From a virus, in the IMG/VR virus record IMGVR_UViG_3300017758_000085, positions 1 to 28,101 of that record: DNA of 28,101 nt; one strand, written 5' to 3'. This document shows, in pieces, positions 6,363-13,899 of the stretch. Position 1 is the first letter of the stretch; each line of letters opens with the position of its first letter. The position numbers and the translations under genes are program-made. The notes under the pieces were generated by a model. It was not told where the DNA came from. It searched no databases and saw only the letters and a program-made list of their open reading frames with translations.

Positions 6363-7025
6363 ATGCTAGGTTTTACCACATTATCTGGTGATACCCTATC
6401 GGGTGTAGGATCTGGGGCTATCACTGTAGCTGTCACAGGTGTTTCTGCTACGGGTGGTGTTGGGACAGTTACGGCTACTGGTATTGCTAATATCCCTGTC
6501 ACTGGTTTAGTTGGAACAACAGGTATTGGCAGTGTAACGGTAAAAGCAGATGCTGATGTATCTGTTACAGGAGAAGCCGCCACAGGCAACGAAGGTTCAG
6601 TCACTGTAGTTGCTGAAGCAGTTGTTAGCCCTACAGGTGAAGCCGCTACTGGTGCAGTTGGCAGTGTGTCTGTAACTGCAGATGCAAATGTAACCGTTAC
6701 AGGTGAAGCCGCGACTAGTGCGATCGGTAGCGTTGGTGTCACGGCCGATGCAAATTTACCAGTCACAGGTATTGCGGCTACTGGATCAGTAGGCTCTGTT
6801 TCGGTAGCAGTTTTCCAAACTGTAGCAGTTACAGGTAACTCTGCTACGGCTTCTGTGGGTTCAGTAACCGTAACAGCAGATGCCAATGTATCTGTTACGG
6901 GAATATCTGCTACCGGAGAAGCAGGAAAAGTGTTAGTATGGGGAACAATCGTTCCTGATCAAACACCGAGTTGGTCTCAGGTTTCACCAAGCCAGACACC
7001 AAGTTGGACAGAAATAGCGGCGTGA
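6363..7025 (+). CDS. Virion protein with eight 22-residue beta repeats
   Basis: A 220-residue protein. After a 24-residue N-terminus it contains eight repeats of 22 residues starting at Thr-Gly positions 25, 47, 69, 91, 113, 135, 157 and 179. Each has the form TG-x-(A/S)AT-x3-GSV-x-VTADANV-x-V. The last decays into a Trp/Pro-rich tail with two QTPSW motifs, ending TEIAA. The VWG...QTPSW ending is common to a family of marine phage structural proteins. The repeats probably form a beta-solenoid or extended beta-rod, so a tail spike or fibre component is likely. It starts immediately after the oxygenase stop (TAGATG). The opposite strand is open here only because of the repeat composition. Confidence 0.7.
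   Translation: MLGFTTLSGDTLSGVGSGAITVAVTGVSATGGVGTVTATGIANIPVTGLVGTTGIGSVTVKADADVSVTGEAATGNEGSVTVVAEAVVSPTGEAATGAVGSVSVTADANVTVTGEAATSAIGSVGVTADANLPVTGIAATGSVGSVSVAVFQTVAVTGNSATASVGSVTVTADANVSVTGISATGEAGKVLVWGTIVPDQTPSWSQVSPSQTPSWTEIAA
6435..6962 (+). repeat. 66-bp tandem repeat, eight units
   Basis: Eight in-frame 66-bp units encode the 22-residue repeats of the surrounding gene. They differ by many synonymous and non-synonymous changes, so this is an old expansion, unlike the exact duplication at 1377-1451. Confidence 0.85.
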
Positions 7026-7035
7026 GGAGGGAAAT

Positions 7036-8211
7036 ATGCCTAGTGTATATACTAATAATCTGAGATTAGAACTCATCGCTACTGGTGAAGCTGGCGGTAC
7101 TTGGGGTAGTAAGACTAATACAAATATTGATTTAATTGCAGAAGCCCTTGGTTATGCCGCATCAAACATGACGTCAGATGCTGACGCTACGCTGACAATG
7201 TCAGATGGTGCTACATCTGCTGTGCGTTCATTAATGCTGAAAGTTACTTCTGGGGTTAGTCTTACGGCTACTCGTAAATTGACTATTGCGCCTGTTACCG
7301 TAGCTAAAGTTTGGATAATTGATAATGCTACTACAGGTGGCCAGAGTATTACTATCGCACAGGGTTCTGGTGCTGATATAACTATTGCTAATGGTGATAC
7401 CCGTGTCGTTTATTCAGAAGGTTCGGGTTCAGGAGCGGCAGTTGTAGATGCTTTAGATAATCTAACTATTTCGGGTACGCTTACAGCTAGTGGTTTTGTC
7501 GGTGCTCTTACAGGCAATGCGACAGGAAACCTTACTGGCAATGTGACAGGTAATGTAACTGGTAATGTGACAGGCAACCTTACAGGCGATGTGACAGGCG
7601 ATGTGACGGGTGCTCTTACAGGCAATGCGACAGGAAACCTTACTGGCAATGTGACAGGCAATGTGACAGGCAATGTGACAGGCGATGTTACTGGAACGGC
7701 TACGAATGCTACGAACACAACGGTTACAGATGACACATCCACAAACGCAACTTATTATCTAACTTTTGTTGATGGAACTTCTGGTAACCAAGCTCAAGAA
7801 GTTTCAAGTTCTAAGTTAACATTTAATCCATCTTCTGGAACACTAACATCTACAACATTTAGTGGCGATGGGTCAAATCTGACAGGTATAAGTAGCGAGG
7901 GCTCGTCAAAGGCTTGGGGAGCACTCCAACAATCTGGAACACACACGTTTCGAGACTCGTTCAATTTTAGTTCTGTTACTGACATCGGGACTGGCCAATC
8001 AAGACTTGTTTTCACAAACAATATGTCAAATGCAAATTATGCAACTACTGGTATGAGTGGTGAAGAAAGTGGTGGTGGTAACCGATGTGTTGGTGTGAAA
8101 GGAAACTCTGCGGCTCCTGCAACAACAGGTTTTGATATTGCAAACTTTACCTTAACCAACAGCGCATCTGATGACACAAGAATAAGCGTTTCAGTCCTTG
8201 GAGACCAATAA
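7036..8211 (+). CDS. Tail fibre / minor structural protein with TGNV repeats
   Basis: A 391-residue protein. The N-terminus MPSVYTNNLRLELIATGEAG followed by GTWGSKTNTNIDLIAEA is a well-known opening of marine phage fibre proteins. Residues about 156-222 are tetrapeptide repeats of TGN(V/L/A). The segment TTFSGDGSNLTGIS leads into a C-terminal domain, KAWGALQQSGTHTFRDSFN to the end, that resembles distal fibre domains. AGGAGG at 7025-7030 is one of the strongest Shine-Dalgarno sequences in the window and fits high expression. The stop overlaps the next ATG (TAATG). It probably forms a trimeric fibre alongside the collagen-like one. Confidence 0.75.
   Translation: MPSVYTNNLRLELIATGEAGGTWGSKTNTNIDLIAEALGYAASNMTSDADATLTMSDGATSAVRSLMLKVTSGVSLTATRKLTIAPVTVAKVWIIDNATTGGQSITIAQGSGADITIANGDTRVVYSEGSGSGAAVVDALDNLTISGTLTASGFVGALTGNATGNLTGNVTGNVTGNVTGNLTGDVTGDVTGALTGNATGNLTGNVTGNVTGNVTGDVTGTATNATNTTVTDDTSTNATYYLTFVDGTSGNQAQEVSSSKLTFNPSSGTLTSTTFSGDGSNLTGISSEGSSKAWGALQQSGTHTFRDSFNFSSVTDIGTGQSRLVFTNNMSNANYATTGMSGEESGGGNRCVGVKGNSAAPATTGFDIANFTLTNSASDDTRISVSVLGDQ
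7501..7700 (+). repeat. 12-bp and 108-bp nested repeats
   Basis: A 12-bp unit of the form GGCAATGTGACA is repeated about 16 times. On top of it a 108-bp unit beginning GGTGCTCTTACAGGCAATGC is duplicated (7501 and 7609), identical over its first 50 bases. Recent recombination within the fibre gene is likely. Confidence 0.85.
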
Positions 8212-8681
8212 TGGACACTCCTGATTTTCAAGGTAAACACATTTTAGATAGGCTTGATTGGGCTAGGCTAAATCTTAAAAAAGTTCACTCTAAGTATGTT
8301 GTTGTTTATGAAGAGGGTGTTGATGACTGTGCAAGGATACTTTCTCCCGACCCTAACTGGTTGGCATGTGCTCTTCAAGGCGGCATCCTTCCACCCGTAT
8401 GGGTGTACTGGGAACTAGCAAAGGATGAGGCACAACCTGATTTTAATAATCATACTCGTAGCTATCTGTTGCACACAACAGAACCAATGCCAGCAATGAC
8501 AGAAGAACAAGCTATTGAGTATCTGATTATGAAGGACATACCACAGAAAGTGTGGCAAAAATGGAACACGGGCAACAAGCCCAAGTTGGTGATTTGCAAA
8601 AGAGAGCAGTTGCCACAAACACGCGAATGGCGAGATGCGTGGCGTATTAGCGAAAACGTCGCCGTAGACATGGTAGCATAG
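8211..8681 (+). CDS. Fibre-associated protein of unknown function, 156 aa
   Basis: A 156-residue protein with a conserved-looking centre, SPDPNWLACALQGGILPPVW, and an end (QTREWRDAWRISENVAVDM, about residues 136-154) that resembles the start of the next gene product (SDRHFRGAWSLSGTVISEDM). The shared R-x-(W/F)-R-x-A-W pattern is typical of small proteins encoded after fibre genes, some of which help fibre assembly. No enzyme motif is visible. It is coupled to the fibre gene by TAATG. Confidence 0.65.
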   Translation: MDTPDFQGKHILDRLDWARLNLKKVHSKYVVVYEEGVDDCARILSPDPNWLACALQGGILPPVWVYWELAKDEAQPDFNNHTRSYLLHTTEPMPAMTEEQAIEYLIMKDIPQKVWQKWNTGNKPKLVICKREQLPQTREWRDAWRISENVAVDMVA

Positions 8682-8690
8682 GAGGTTAAA

Positions 8691-9062
8691 ATGCCTGAAA
8701 CCTATATTTTAGATAAAGATGGTAATCAAGCAAATGCCGCAGAAGTTACCATGCCTTCTGACCGCCACTTCCGTGGCGCATGGTCATTGTCAGGCACTGT
8801 TATCAGTGAAGACATGGCCAAAGCAAAAGAAATTTTTCGGGATAAAATCCGTGAAGTCCGCAAGCCCCTGCTTGATGAAGAAGATGTTGTGTATATGAAA
8901 GCAATGGAAGTAAATGATGCTACGGCTAAAGCCGCATCAGTTGCAAAGAAAATCAGCCTTCGTGACGCACCAGCCGCATCAGCAATAGACAGTGCTGGTG
9001 ATGTTGCCAGCCTGAAAACCGCATGGGATGCTGATTTACTCGGTACAAGCCCTTACGCATAA
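8691..9062 (+). CDS. Fibre-associated / tail assembly-like protein, 123 aa
   Basis: A 123-residue protein. SDRHFRGAWSLSGTVISEDM (residues 23-42), followed by helices AKAKEIFRDKIREVRKPLLD and VAKKISLRDAPAASAIDSAG, matches a recurrent family of small proteins downstream of phage fibres, probably chaperone or fibre accessory proteins. The N-terminus reads METYILDKDGNQ-like and beta-rich. GGAGG at 8681-8685 precedes the ATG. No membrane segment. Role inferred from family resemblance and position only. Confidence 0.65.
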   Translation: MPETYILDKDGNQANAAEVTMPSDRHFRGAWSLSGTVISEDMAKAKEIFRDKIREVRKPLLDEEDVVYMKAMEVNDATAKAASVAKKISLRDAPAASAIDSAGDVASLKTAWDADLLGTSPYA

Positions 9063-9071
9063 GAGGTAGTA

Positions 9072-10934
9072 ATGCCACTGAGTAAGCTACAGTTCAAGCC
9101 TGGAATCAACCGTGAGGGAACCAACTACTCTAACGAGGGTGGTTGGTTTGACGGTGATAAAATACGCTTCCGTTATGGCTATGTTGAGCGTATTGGTGGT
9201 TGGACTAGAGTCAATGACTCAGCCTATATTGGTACTCCCCGCAAGATACATGCTTTTGTTACGCTAGATTCTTCTAACCTTTTGTTCATAGGTACTGAGG
9301 AAAAGGTGTATCTAGAAGAAAACGGAACATTAAATGATATTACGCCTCTCCGTAGAACAGTAACCCTTGGTGCAAACCCTTTAGCATCTACTACGGCAGG
9401 AACTGGTGTAATAACCATCAGTGATACAGGTCATGGTGCTTCCCTTGGAGATTATGTCACTATCAGTGGTGCTACGGCATTTGATGGGTTGACTACAGAA
9501 AATTTAAATCAAGAGTTGATTGTTACGAACGTGATTTCAGCTAATTCATATCAGGTAGACACAGGTGGTTCTGCTACGTCTGGTTCTACTTCTGGTGCGG
9601 GTAGTTCCGTTCAAGTAGCCTATCAAATACCTGTGGGACTTAATACCACTGTTCTTGGCACAGGCTGGGGTGCTGGTACTTGGGGCAGACTTACTTGGGG
9701 AAGTACTACAGGATCATTAGCGGGTGAATCATTGCGCTTATGGTTTGCTGATGATTTTGGTGAAGATTTAATCTTTAACGAAGCTGATGGTGGCGTTTAT
9801 TACTGGGATGCAACGAGCGGTGTTTCTACACGAGGGGTAAACATAACTGAGCTATCTGGCGCAATAGATGCTCCCACTGTTGCCCGTAAAGTCATGGTGT
9901 CAGATGTTGACCGCCATGTGCTTTGTTTTGGGGCAAATACTATCGGCACTAGCGCACAAGACCCATTATTGATTCGTTGGTCTGACCAAGAATCCATAAC
10001 AGATTGGAGTCCTACAGCTATAAATACCGCAGGTGATTTACGCTTATCACAAGGTTCTGAAATAGTTACAGCAGTGCGTACCAACCGACAGTTTCTAGTT
10101 TGGACAGACCATAGTTTGCATTCTGTTCAATATGTGGGTGCGCCATATACTTTTGGAACAGCTCTGTTAGCAGACAATATCCGTATTGCTAGTCCTAATG
10201 CCGCTATCAGTATTAATGACCTTGTGTTTTGGATGGGTCAAGAAAACTTTTACCTTTACGATGGTCGTGTAACACCAATACCGTGTTCGGTTAGAGATTA
10301 TGTGTTTAGTGATTTAAACCGCAACCAGTCGCTTAAGATTCATGCGGGTAGCCTAGCCAGCCAAAGCGAAATTTGGTGGTTCTATTGTTCTAGCGATTCT
10401 GAAGAAATTAATCGTTATGTTGTGTTTAACTACGCGGAACAAAGTTGGTATTACGGTTCTTTGGTGCGTACAGCATGGAATGACCGTGCCGCAGGAACTC
10501 GTAGCTTCCCACAGGCTACAGGCACAGATGGGTATTTATACGATCATGAGTTTGGGTTTGATGACGGTAGTGTAGACCCTGCTGTGGCTATTGATGCCTA
10601 TGTCCAGTCTTCTGATTTTGACATAGGCGATGGTGATCAATTTATGCTAATACGGCGTGTATTGCCCGACCTTACCTTCAATGGTTCAGAAACGGGTTCC
10701 CCTGCGGCGGTGTTTACGATGTCAAGCCGTGATTTTAGTGGTGACCCGTACACAGAAAGCCCAAGTGGGACAGTTACCCGAGCGGTAGCAAGTCCTATTG
10801 AACAATACACTGACCAAGTATTTGTACGAGCGAGAGGACGTTCTATGGCTTTAAAAGTGAGTAGTGATGCGTTGGGGGTAAAATGGCGGTTAGGTGCGCC
10901 GCGTTTAGATGCTCGTCCGGACGGTAGAAGATGA
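9072..10934 (+). CDS. Tail stabilisation / nozzle protein, P22 gp10-like
   Basis: A 620-residue protein opening MPLSKLQFKPGINREGTNYS and FDGDKIRFRYGYVERIGGW, the diagnostic start of the phage stabilisation (tail nozzle/hub) family related to P22 gp10. The rest is beta-rich with blades such as NRYVVFNYAEQSWYYGSL and WMGQENFYLYDGRVTP, consistent with a beta-propeller-like body. It is longer than P22 gp10 (472 residues), with an insertion-like Gly/Ser/Thr region near 105-195. It should plug and extend the tail below the adaptor ring. AAGAGGT lies upstream; the stop overlaps the next start (ATGA). Confidence 0.75.
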   Translation: MPLSKLQFKPGINREGTNYSNEGGWFDGDKIRFRYGYVERIGGWTRVNDSAYIGTPRKIHAFVTLDSSNLLFIGTEEKVYLEENGTLNDITPLRRTVTLGANPLASTTAGTGVITISDTGHGASLGDYVTISGATAFDGLTTENLNQELIVTNVISANSYQVDTGGSATSGSTSGAGSSVQVAYQIPVGLNTTVLGTGWGAGTWGRLTWGSTTGSLAGESLRLWFADDFGEDLIFNEADGGVYYWDATSGVSTRGVNITELSGAIDAPTVARKVMVSDVDRHVLCFGANTIGTSAQDPLLIRWSDQESITDWSPTAINTAGDLRLSQGSEIVTAVRTNRQFLVWTDHSLHSVQYVGAPYTFGTALLADNIRIASPNAAISINDLVFWMGQENFYLYDGRVTPIPCSVRDYVFSDLNRNQSLKIHAGSLASQSEIWWFYCSSDSEEINRYVVFNYAEQSWYYGSLVRTAWNDRAAGTRSFPQATGTDGYLYDHEFGFDDGSVDPAVAIDAYVQSSDFDIGDGDQFMLIRRVLPDLTFNGSETGSPAAVFTMSSRDFSGDPYTESPSGTVTRAVASPIEQYTDQVFVRARGRSMALKVSSDALGVKWRLGAPRLDARPDGRR

Positions 10935-11227
10935 GTAGTGGTGCGGGTAGCAATATTATTCGTACGATTATACCTGTTGCGCCACAGCAGTATGATCAAA
11001 CTTTTTCGAATCAGTTAGCTCGCAACCTTGAATTTGTTATTGATCAAGTAAGGTCGCCTGTATCTAACATACCGAATATTGCAACTTCTGGTCAAGCTGG
11101 AACATTGCAAGTGGGTGATTTATATGAAAAAGATGGGTTTGTAAAAATCGTTCGTGAGAACGATGTTTTGGCGGGAACAACAGAAGCAGTTGCCGCCGTT
11201 GGAACTGTAACAGTGAGTATAACATGA
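10931..11227 (+). CDS. Small tail-associated protein, 98 aa
   Basis: A 98-residue protein opening MSSGAGSNIIRTIIPVAPQQ, with a helix NQLARNLEFVIDQVRSPVSN and a beta-rich C-terminus ending VGTVTVSIT. That ending nearly repeats the VGIVTVSVS end of the zinc-ribbon protein at 2190-2486. Coupled by ATGA to both the gp10-like gene and the next gene, it is probably a virion component. No known domain recognised. Confidence 0.65.
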   Translation: MSSGAGSNIIRTIIPVAPQQYDQTFSNQLARNLEFVIDQVRSPVSNIPNIATSGQAGTLQVGDLYEKDGFVKIVRENDVLAGTTEAVAAVGTVTVSIT

Positions 11228-11451
11228 CTGATATATTAACAATGCCTGATGGCTCTAAATGGAAACCTTCAACAAGCCGTGATATTATTCATTGTGCGAG
11301 TTGCCCTAATGAAGTGGATACTCCTGCTGAGATAGCAAGTTACCCTGATGGTAATTGCCCTGAGTGTGATAATCCATGGGTGGGGACAGAAAAAAGAAGC
11401 ACTGTCATTCAAGTAACTGTACCTGAAGGTTTGTCAGGTGGAACTTCGTAG
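11224..11451 (+). CDS. Zinc-ribbon microprotein, 75 aa
   Basis: A 75-residue protein with C24-x2-C27 and C45-x2-C48, a probable four-Cys zinc ribbon, preceded by MPDGSKWKP and followed by a short beta tail (STVIQVTVPEG). It is the second such protein in the tail module (the other at 2190-2486). The spacing between Cys pairs is similar (17 against 18 residues). It overlaps the preceding gene by ATGA. Function unknown; perhaps a small tail or neck component, since zinc ribbons also mediate protein contacts. Confidence 0.65.
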   Translation: MTDILTMPDGSKWKPSTSRDIIHCASCPNEVDTPAEIASYPDGNCPECDNPWVGTEKRSTVIQVTVPEGLSGGTS

Positions 11452-11468
11452 GTTGCGAAAAAGGATTA

Positions 11469-11516
11469 ATGAGGGTATGCTAATATCAGCAAATCACAGG
11501 AATAGCTACCCTGCAT
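11469..11516 (+). promoter_or_regulatory. Possible leader hairpin before ejection-protein genes
   Basis: ATGAGGGTA (11469-11477) can pair with TACCCTGCAT (11507-11516) with one bulged G, enclosing a 29-base loop that holds a weaker GCT/AGC stem. It sits in the 84-bp gap between 11451 and 11536, one of the few gaps in the late region. No U-run follows, so it is not a classical terminator. Weak evidence; it might be an mRNA processing or translation-control structure. Confidence 0.25.
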
Positions 11517-11535
11517 CACATTATATTGAGGTTTT

Positions 11536-12933
11536 ATGATGCAAGGTATAGCAACGCTTCCATTTGAAGTACAAAATGCACCACTTGTGCCGACAGGCGG
11601 ACTTGAGTCTGTTCGCCAAGCGGCCGATATGCTTGCTGATTTTGGGCGTGAAGGTGATACATACATTGTACATGCCGCCGAGGGTGAAACAGTTATCCCT
11701 GTAGAAGTCCTTGATGCTAACCCCCGTATGAAGAAAATGCTGTTTAAGCAAATGGAAGATATGGGGCTAGAGCCTGAGCGTTACATTGTCGGCAGTGAAT
11801 TAAACAGTATTAATCCATCTACTGGTCAGCCTGAGTTTTTCCTTAAGAAGCTGTTCAAAAGCGTTAAAAAAGTTGTTAAAAAGATTGCGCCGATTGTATT
11901 GCCTATCGCCGCTCCTTTCCTTTTGCCAGCCATGCCTCTCGCTTTTGCTACGGGTTTGGGTAGTTTCGCTGGCGGTATGATTGCTGGTCAAAAACCTAAA
12001 GACGCACTGAGAAACGCGGTTATCACAGGTGGTTTGGCTGGTCTCGGCAATGTTGCTTTCGGTGGGAGTGAAGGCTTTGGCAGTGGTTCTTTCTTTGGTA
12101 GCCGTGCCGCACCTTCTGCGGGATTAGGAACATTTAGTGCTGGAGAAGCAATGACACCTGTGAATCCGTTTAGTCAAGCGGGGCAGGAACAATTAGCGGC
12201 ATTCCAAACACAAGCAGGGGTTGCTCCCAAAGTAGCGGCTGAGCAAAACATTTTTGAAAAAACATTGTATGATCCAGACCCTAATGTGGTTACGGGTGTT
12301 GACGCAACTACGGGGAATATCACAACCAGTGGAGAGTCATTCCTTGAAAAGTATCTCAGCCCTAGCCGTACAAGCCTGACTCCTCAGTATAAAGCGGCAC
12401 AAGCGGCACAGTCAGCGGCAAAAAGTATTGAGGTTACGAATAAAGCACTGCAACTATCTGGTCAGCCCGTGTTAACCGAAGCCGCCCAACAAAAAATAAT
12501 TTCAGATGCAGTTACTAAAGCCGCGACGAGTAAAGCTCCTGGAATACTTTCTCAGTATGGTCCGTTAGCGGGTGCTGGAGTAGGTGTTGCCGCTCTAATG
12601 GCTCCTCCTGTAGATGAGGACGGTGATGGGTTTGATGATATAACGGGTATGCAGTTGTATGAACAAGATCGTGAGAAGTACGGATTTGATGAAAGGTTCT
12701 ATGGCGATAACCCTTATTACCAAAACCCAGCCTTACGTCCCCCAATAGTGGCGGCAAGTGGAGGTGAAATCGTTGGTCCTGGAACACCAACCAGTGATTC
12801 TATCCCAGCCATGCTTAGTGATGGTGAATTTGTAATTAATGCCCGTGCTGTCCGTGGTGCTGGTGATGGCGATCGCCAGAAAGGTGCTAAGAAAATGTAC
12901 GCGATGATGAAACAACTTGAGGGGAGGGCATAA
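11536..12933 (+). CDS. Internal virion / ejection protein, 465 aa
   Basis: A 465-residue protein. Residues 101-119 form a cationic amphipathic stretch (KKLFKSVKKVVKKIAP), followed by a hydrophobic Gly/Ala-rich segment to about 150 (PIVLPIAAPFLLPAMPLAFA) that could insert in a membrane. At 360-368 lies DEDGDGFDD, an EF-hand/dockerin-like calcium loop. The C-terminus has the motif GPGTPTSDSIPAMLSDGEFV, which recurs in internal virion and tape-measure-like proteins of marine phages. Together with the three following genes this suggests a DNA-ejection protein that crosses the cell envelope. A GAGG precedes the ATGATG start, so the first or second ATG may be used. Function by analogy. Confidence 0.65.
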   Translation: MMQGIATLPFEVQNAPLVPTGGLESVRQAADMLADFGREGDTYIVHAAEGETVIPVEVLDANPRMKKMLFKQMEDMGLEPERYIVGSELNSINPSTGQPEFFLKKLFKSVKKVVKKIAPIVLPIAAPFLLPAMPLAFATGLGSFAGGMIAGQKPKDALRNAVITGGLAGLGNVAFGGSEGFGSGSFFGSRAAPSAGLGTFSAGEAMTPVNPFSQAGQEQLAAFQTQAGVAPKVAAEQNIFEKTLYDPDPNVVTGVDATTGNITTSGESFLEKYLSPSRTSLTPQYKAAQAAQSAAKSIEVTNKALQLSGQPVLTEAAQQKIISDAVTKAATSKAPGILSQYGPLAGAGVGVAALMAPPVDEDGDGFDDITGMQLYEQDREKYGFDERFYGDNPYYQNPALRPPIVAASGGEIVGPGTPTSDSIPAMLSDGEFVINARAVRGAGDGDRQKGAKKMYAMMKQLEGRA

Positions 12934-13895
12934 TGGCTACTGAAACCCAACAAGTAATCCAGCGCGAAGCCCCAGAAATTGAAGCCTATAAGATAGGCTT
13001 AATGGAACAAGCTAAAGCTCTTACCAGTGCTCCCCCTACTGGTGGGCTTCCTAGCATTACGTCAGAAGGTATGACGCAAGCAGGGACAGATGCTCTTAGT
13101 GCGGCTTCTGAGGGGTTAGGTGCATTCCAACCGTATCTTACGGCGGGTGCGACAACAATGGGTGCGGCATTGCCAGCATATGCGGCAGGGATGGGACTGG
13201 TAGGCCAAGCCGCTAATACATATGCGGCAGGGATGGGTGCGCCTACAGAAGCGCAAATGTCAGCCTATATGAACCCTTACCAGAAAGCTATCCAAGATGA
13301 AATTAATCGGGCTTATGATATTCAGGGTATACAATCGGATTCTCAAGCTGTTGGACAGCCTGGAGGTCCAAGTGCTTTTGGTGGCAGTCGTGCAGAAATA
13401 GCACGGCGGGAAATAGACCGCAATCGCACCCAAGCACTAGCACAGAGCCAAGCACAAAATTTCTTGCAAGCCCAACAAGCCTCTCAACAAGAATTAAATC
13501 GTGCTCTACAGGCGGCACAAGGCATCGGTCAGTTGGGTGGTGTGCAAGCAGGGTTAGCGCAAGGTATTGGTCAACTCGGCCTTGGCCAAGCAAGTCTGAG
13601 TGAGCTTGGCAGTAAAATATCACAGTCTGAAATTGGTCAGTTGGCACAGCTCGGTGAACAAGAGCGTCTGGTATTGCAACAAGCCGCAGAAGCAAAAAGA
13701 GCAACTGACTTGCAAGATGTTTACGAACCGTATCAGCGGCTTGGCTTTTACAGCGATATACTGCGTGGTGCGCCTTCTACACAGCAAACTATCAGCACAG
13801 CCTCTGCTCCTCAACCAGGATTCCTTAACCAAATGCTCGGTGCGGGTATCGGTGGGTTGAGCTTGTATGGCGCGGCTAACAAAGCATTTGGGTGA
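12933..13895 (+). CDS. Internal virion / ejection protein, 320 aa
   Basis: A 320-residue, Ala/Gln-rich, mostly helical protein. Motifs AYMNPYQKAIQDEINRAYD and SAFGGSRAEIARREIDRN (about residues 110-170) are typical of internal virion proteins encoded before the large ejection proteins of marine podophages. A long Gln-rich helix follows, then a Gly-rich C-terminus (GFLNQMLGAGIGGLSLYGAA). A 19-bp direct repeat with 42-bp period (13177 and 13219) encodes YAAGMG twice. The gene is coupled to the previous one by TAATG with GGGGAGG upstream. Likely ejected with DNA; inference by position. Confidence 0.6.
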   Translation: MATETQQVIQREAPEIEAYKIGLMEQAKALTSAPPTGGLPSITSEGMTQAGTDALSAASEGLGAFQPYLTAGATTMGAALPAYAAGMGLVGQAANTYAAGMGAPTEAQMSAYMNPYQKAIQDEINRAYDIQGIQSDSQAVGQPGGPSAFGGSRAEIARREIDRNRTQALAQSQAQNFLQAQQASQQELNRALQAAQGIGQLGGVQAGLAQGIGQLGLGQASLSELGSKISQSEIGQLAQLGEQERLVLQQAAEAKRATDLQDVYEPYQRLGFYSDILRGAPSTQQTISTASAPQPGFLNQMLGAGIGGLSLYGAANKAFG

Positions 13896-13899
13896 TAAT

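Noticed and set aside
6113-6886. Long antisense reading frame (257 codons) opposite the oxygenase and repeat protein genes
   Set aside because: It exists because the 66-bp repeats lack stops on both strands. It has no ribosome site, a repetitive Pro/Thr/Val composition, and covers two well-supported plus-strand genes.
6435-7700. Regularly spaced repeats that might suggest a CRISPR array
   Set aside because: The units are in-frame coding repeats without unique spacers of constant length; there are no cas genes.
13867-13899. Earlier ATG for the 798-residue protein
   Set aside because: It would overlap the previous gene by 29 bp and add residues MARLTKHLGDN that do not look like the rest. ATG 13900 lies five bases after the preceding stop.
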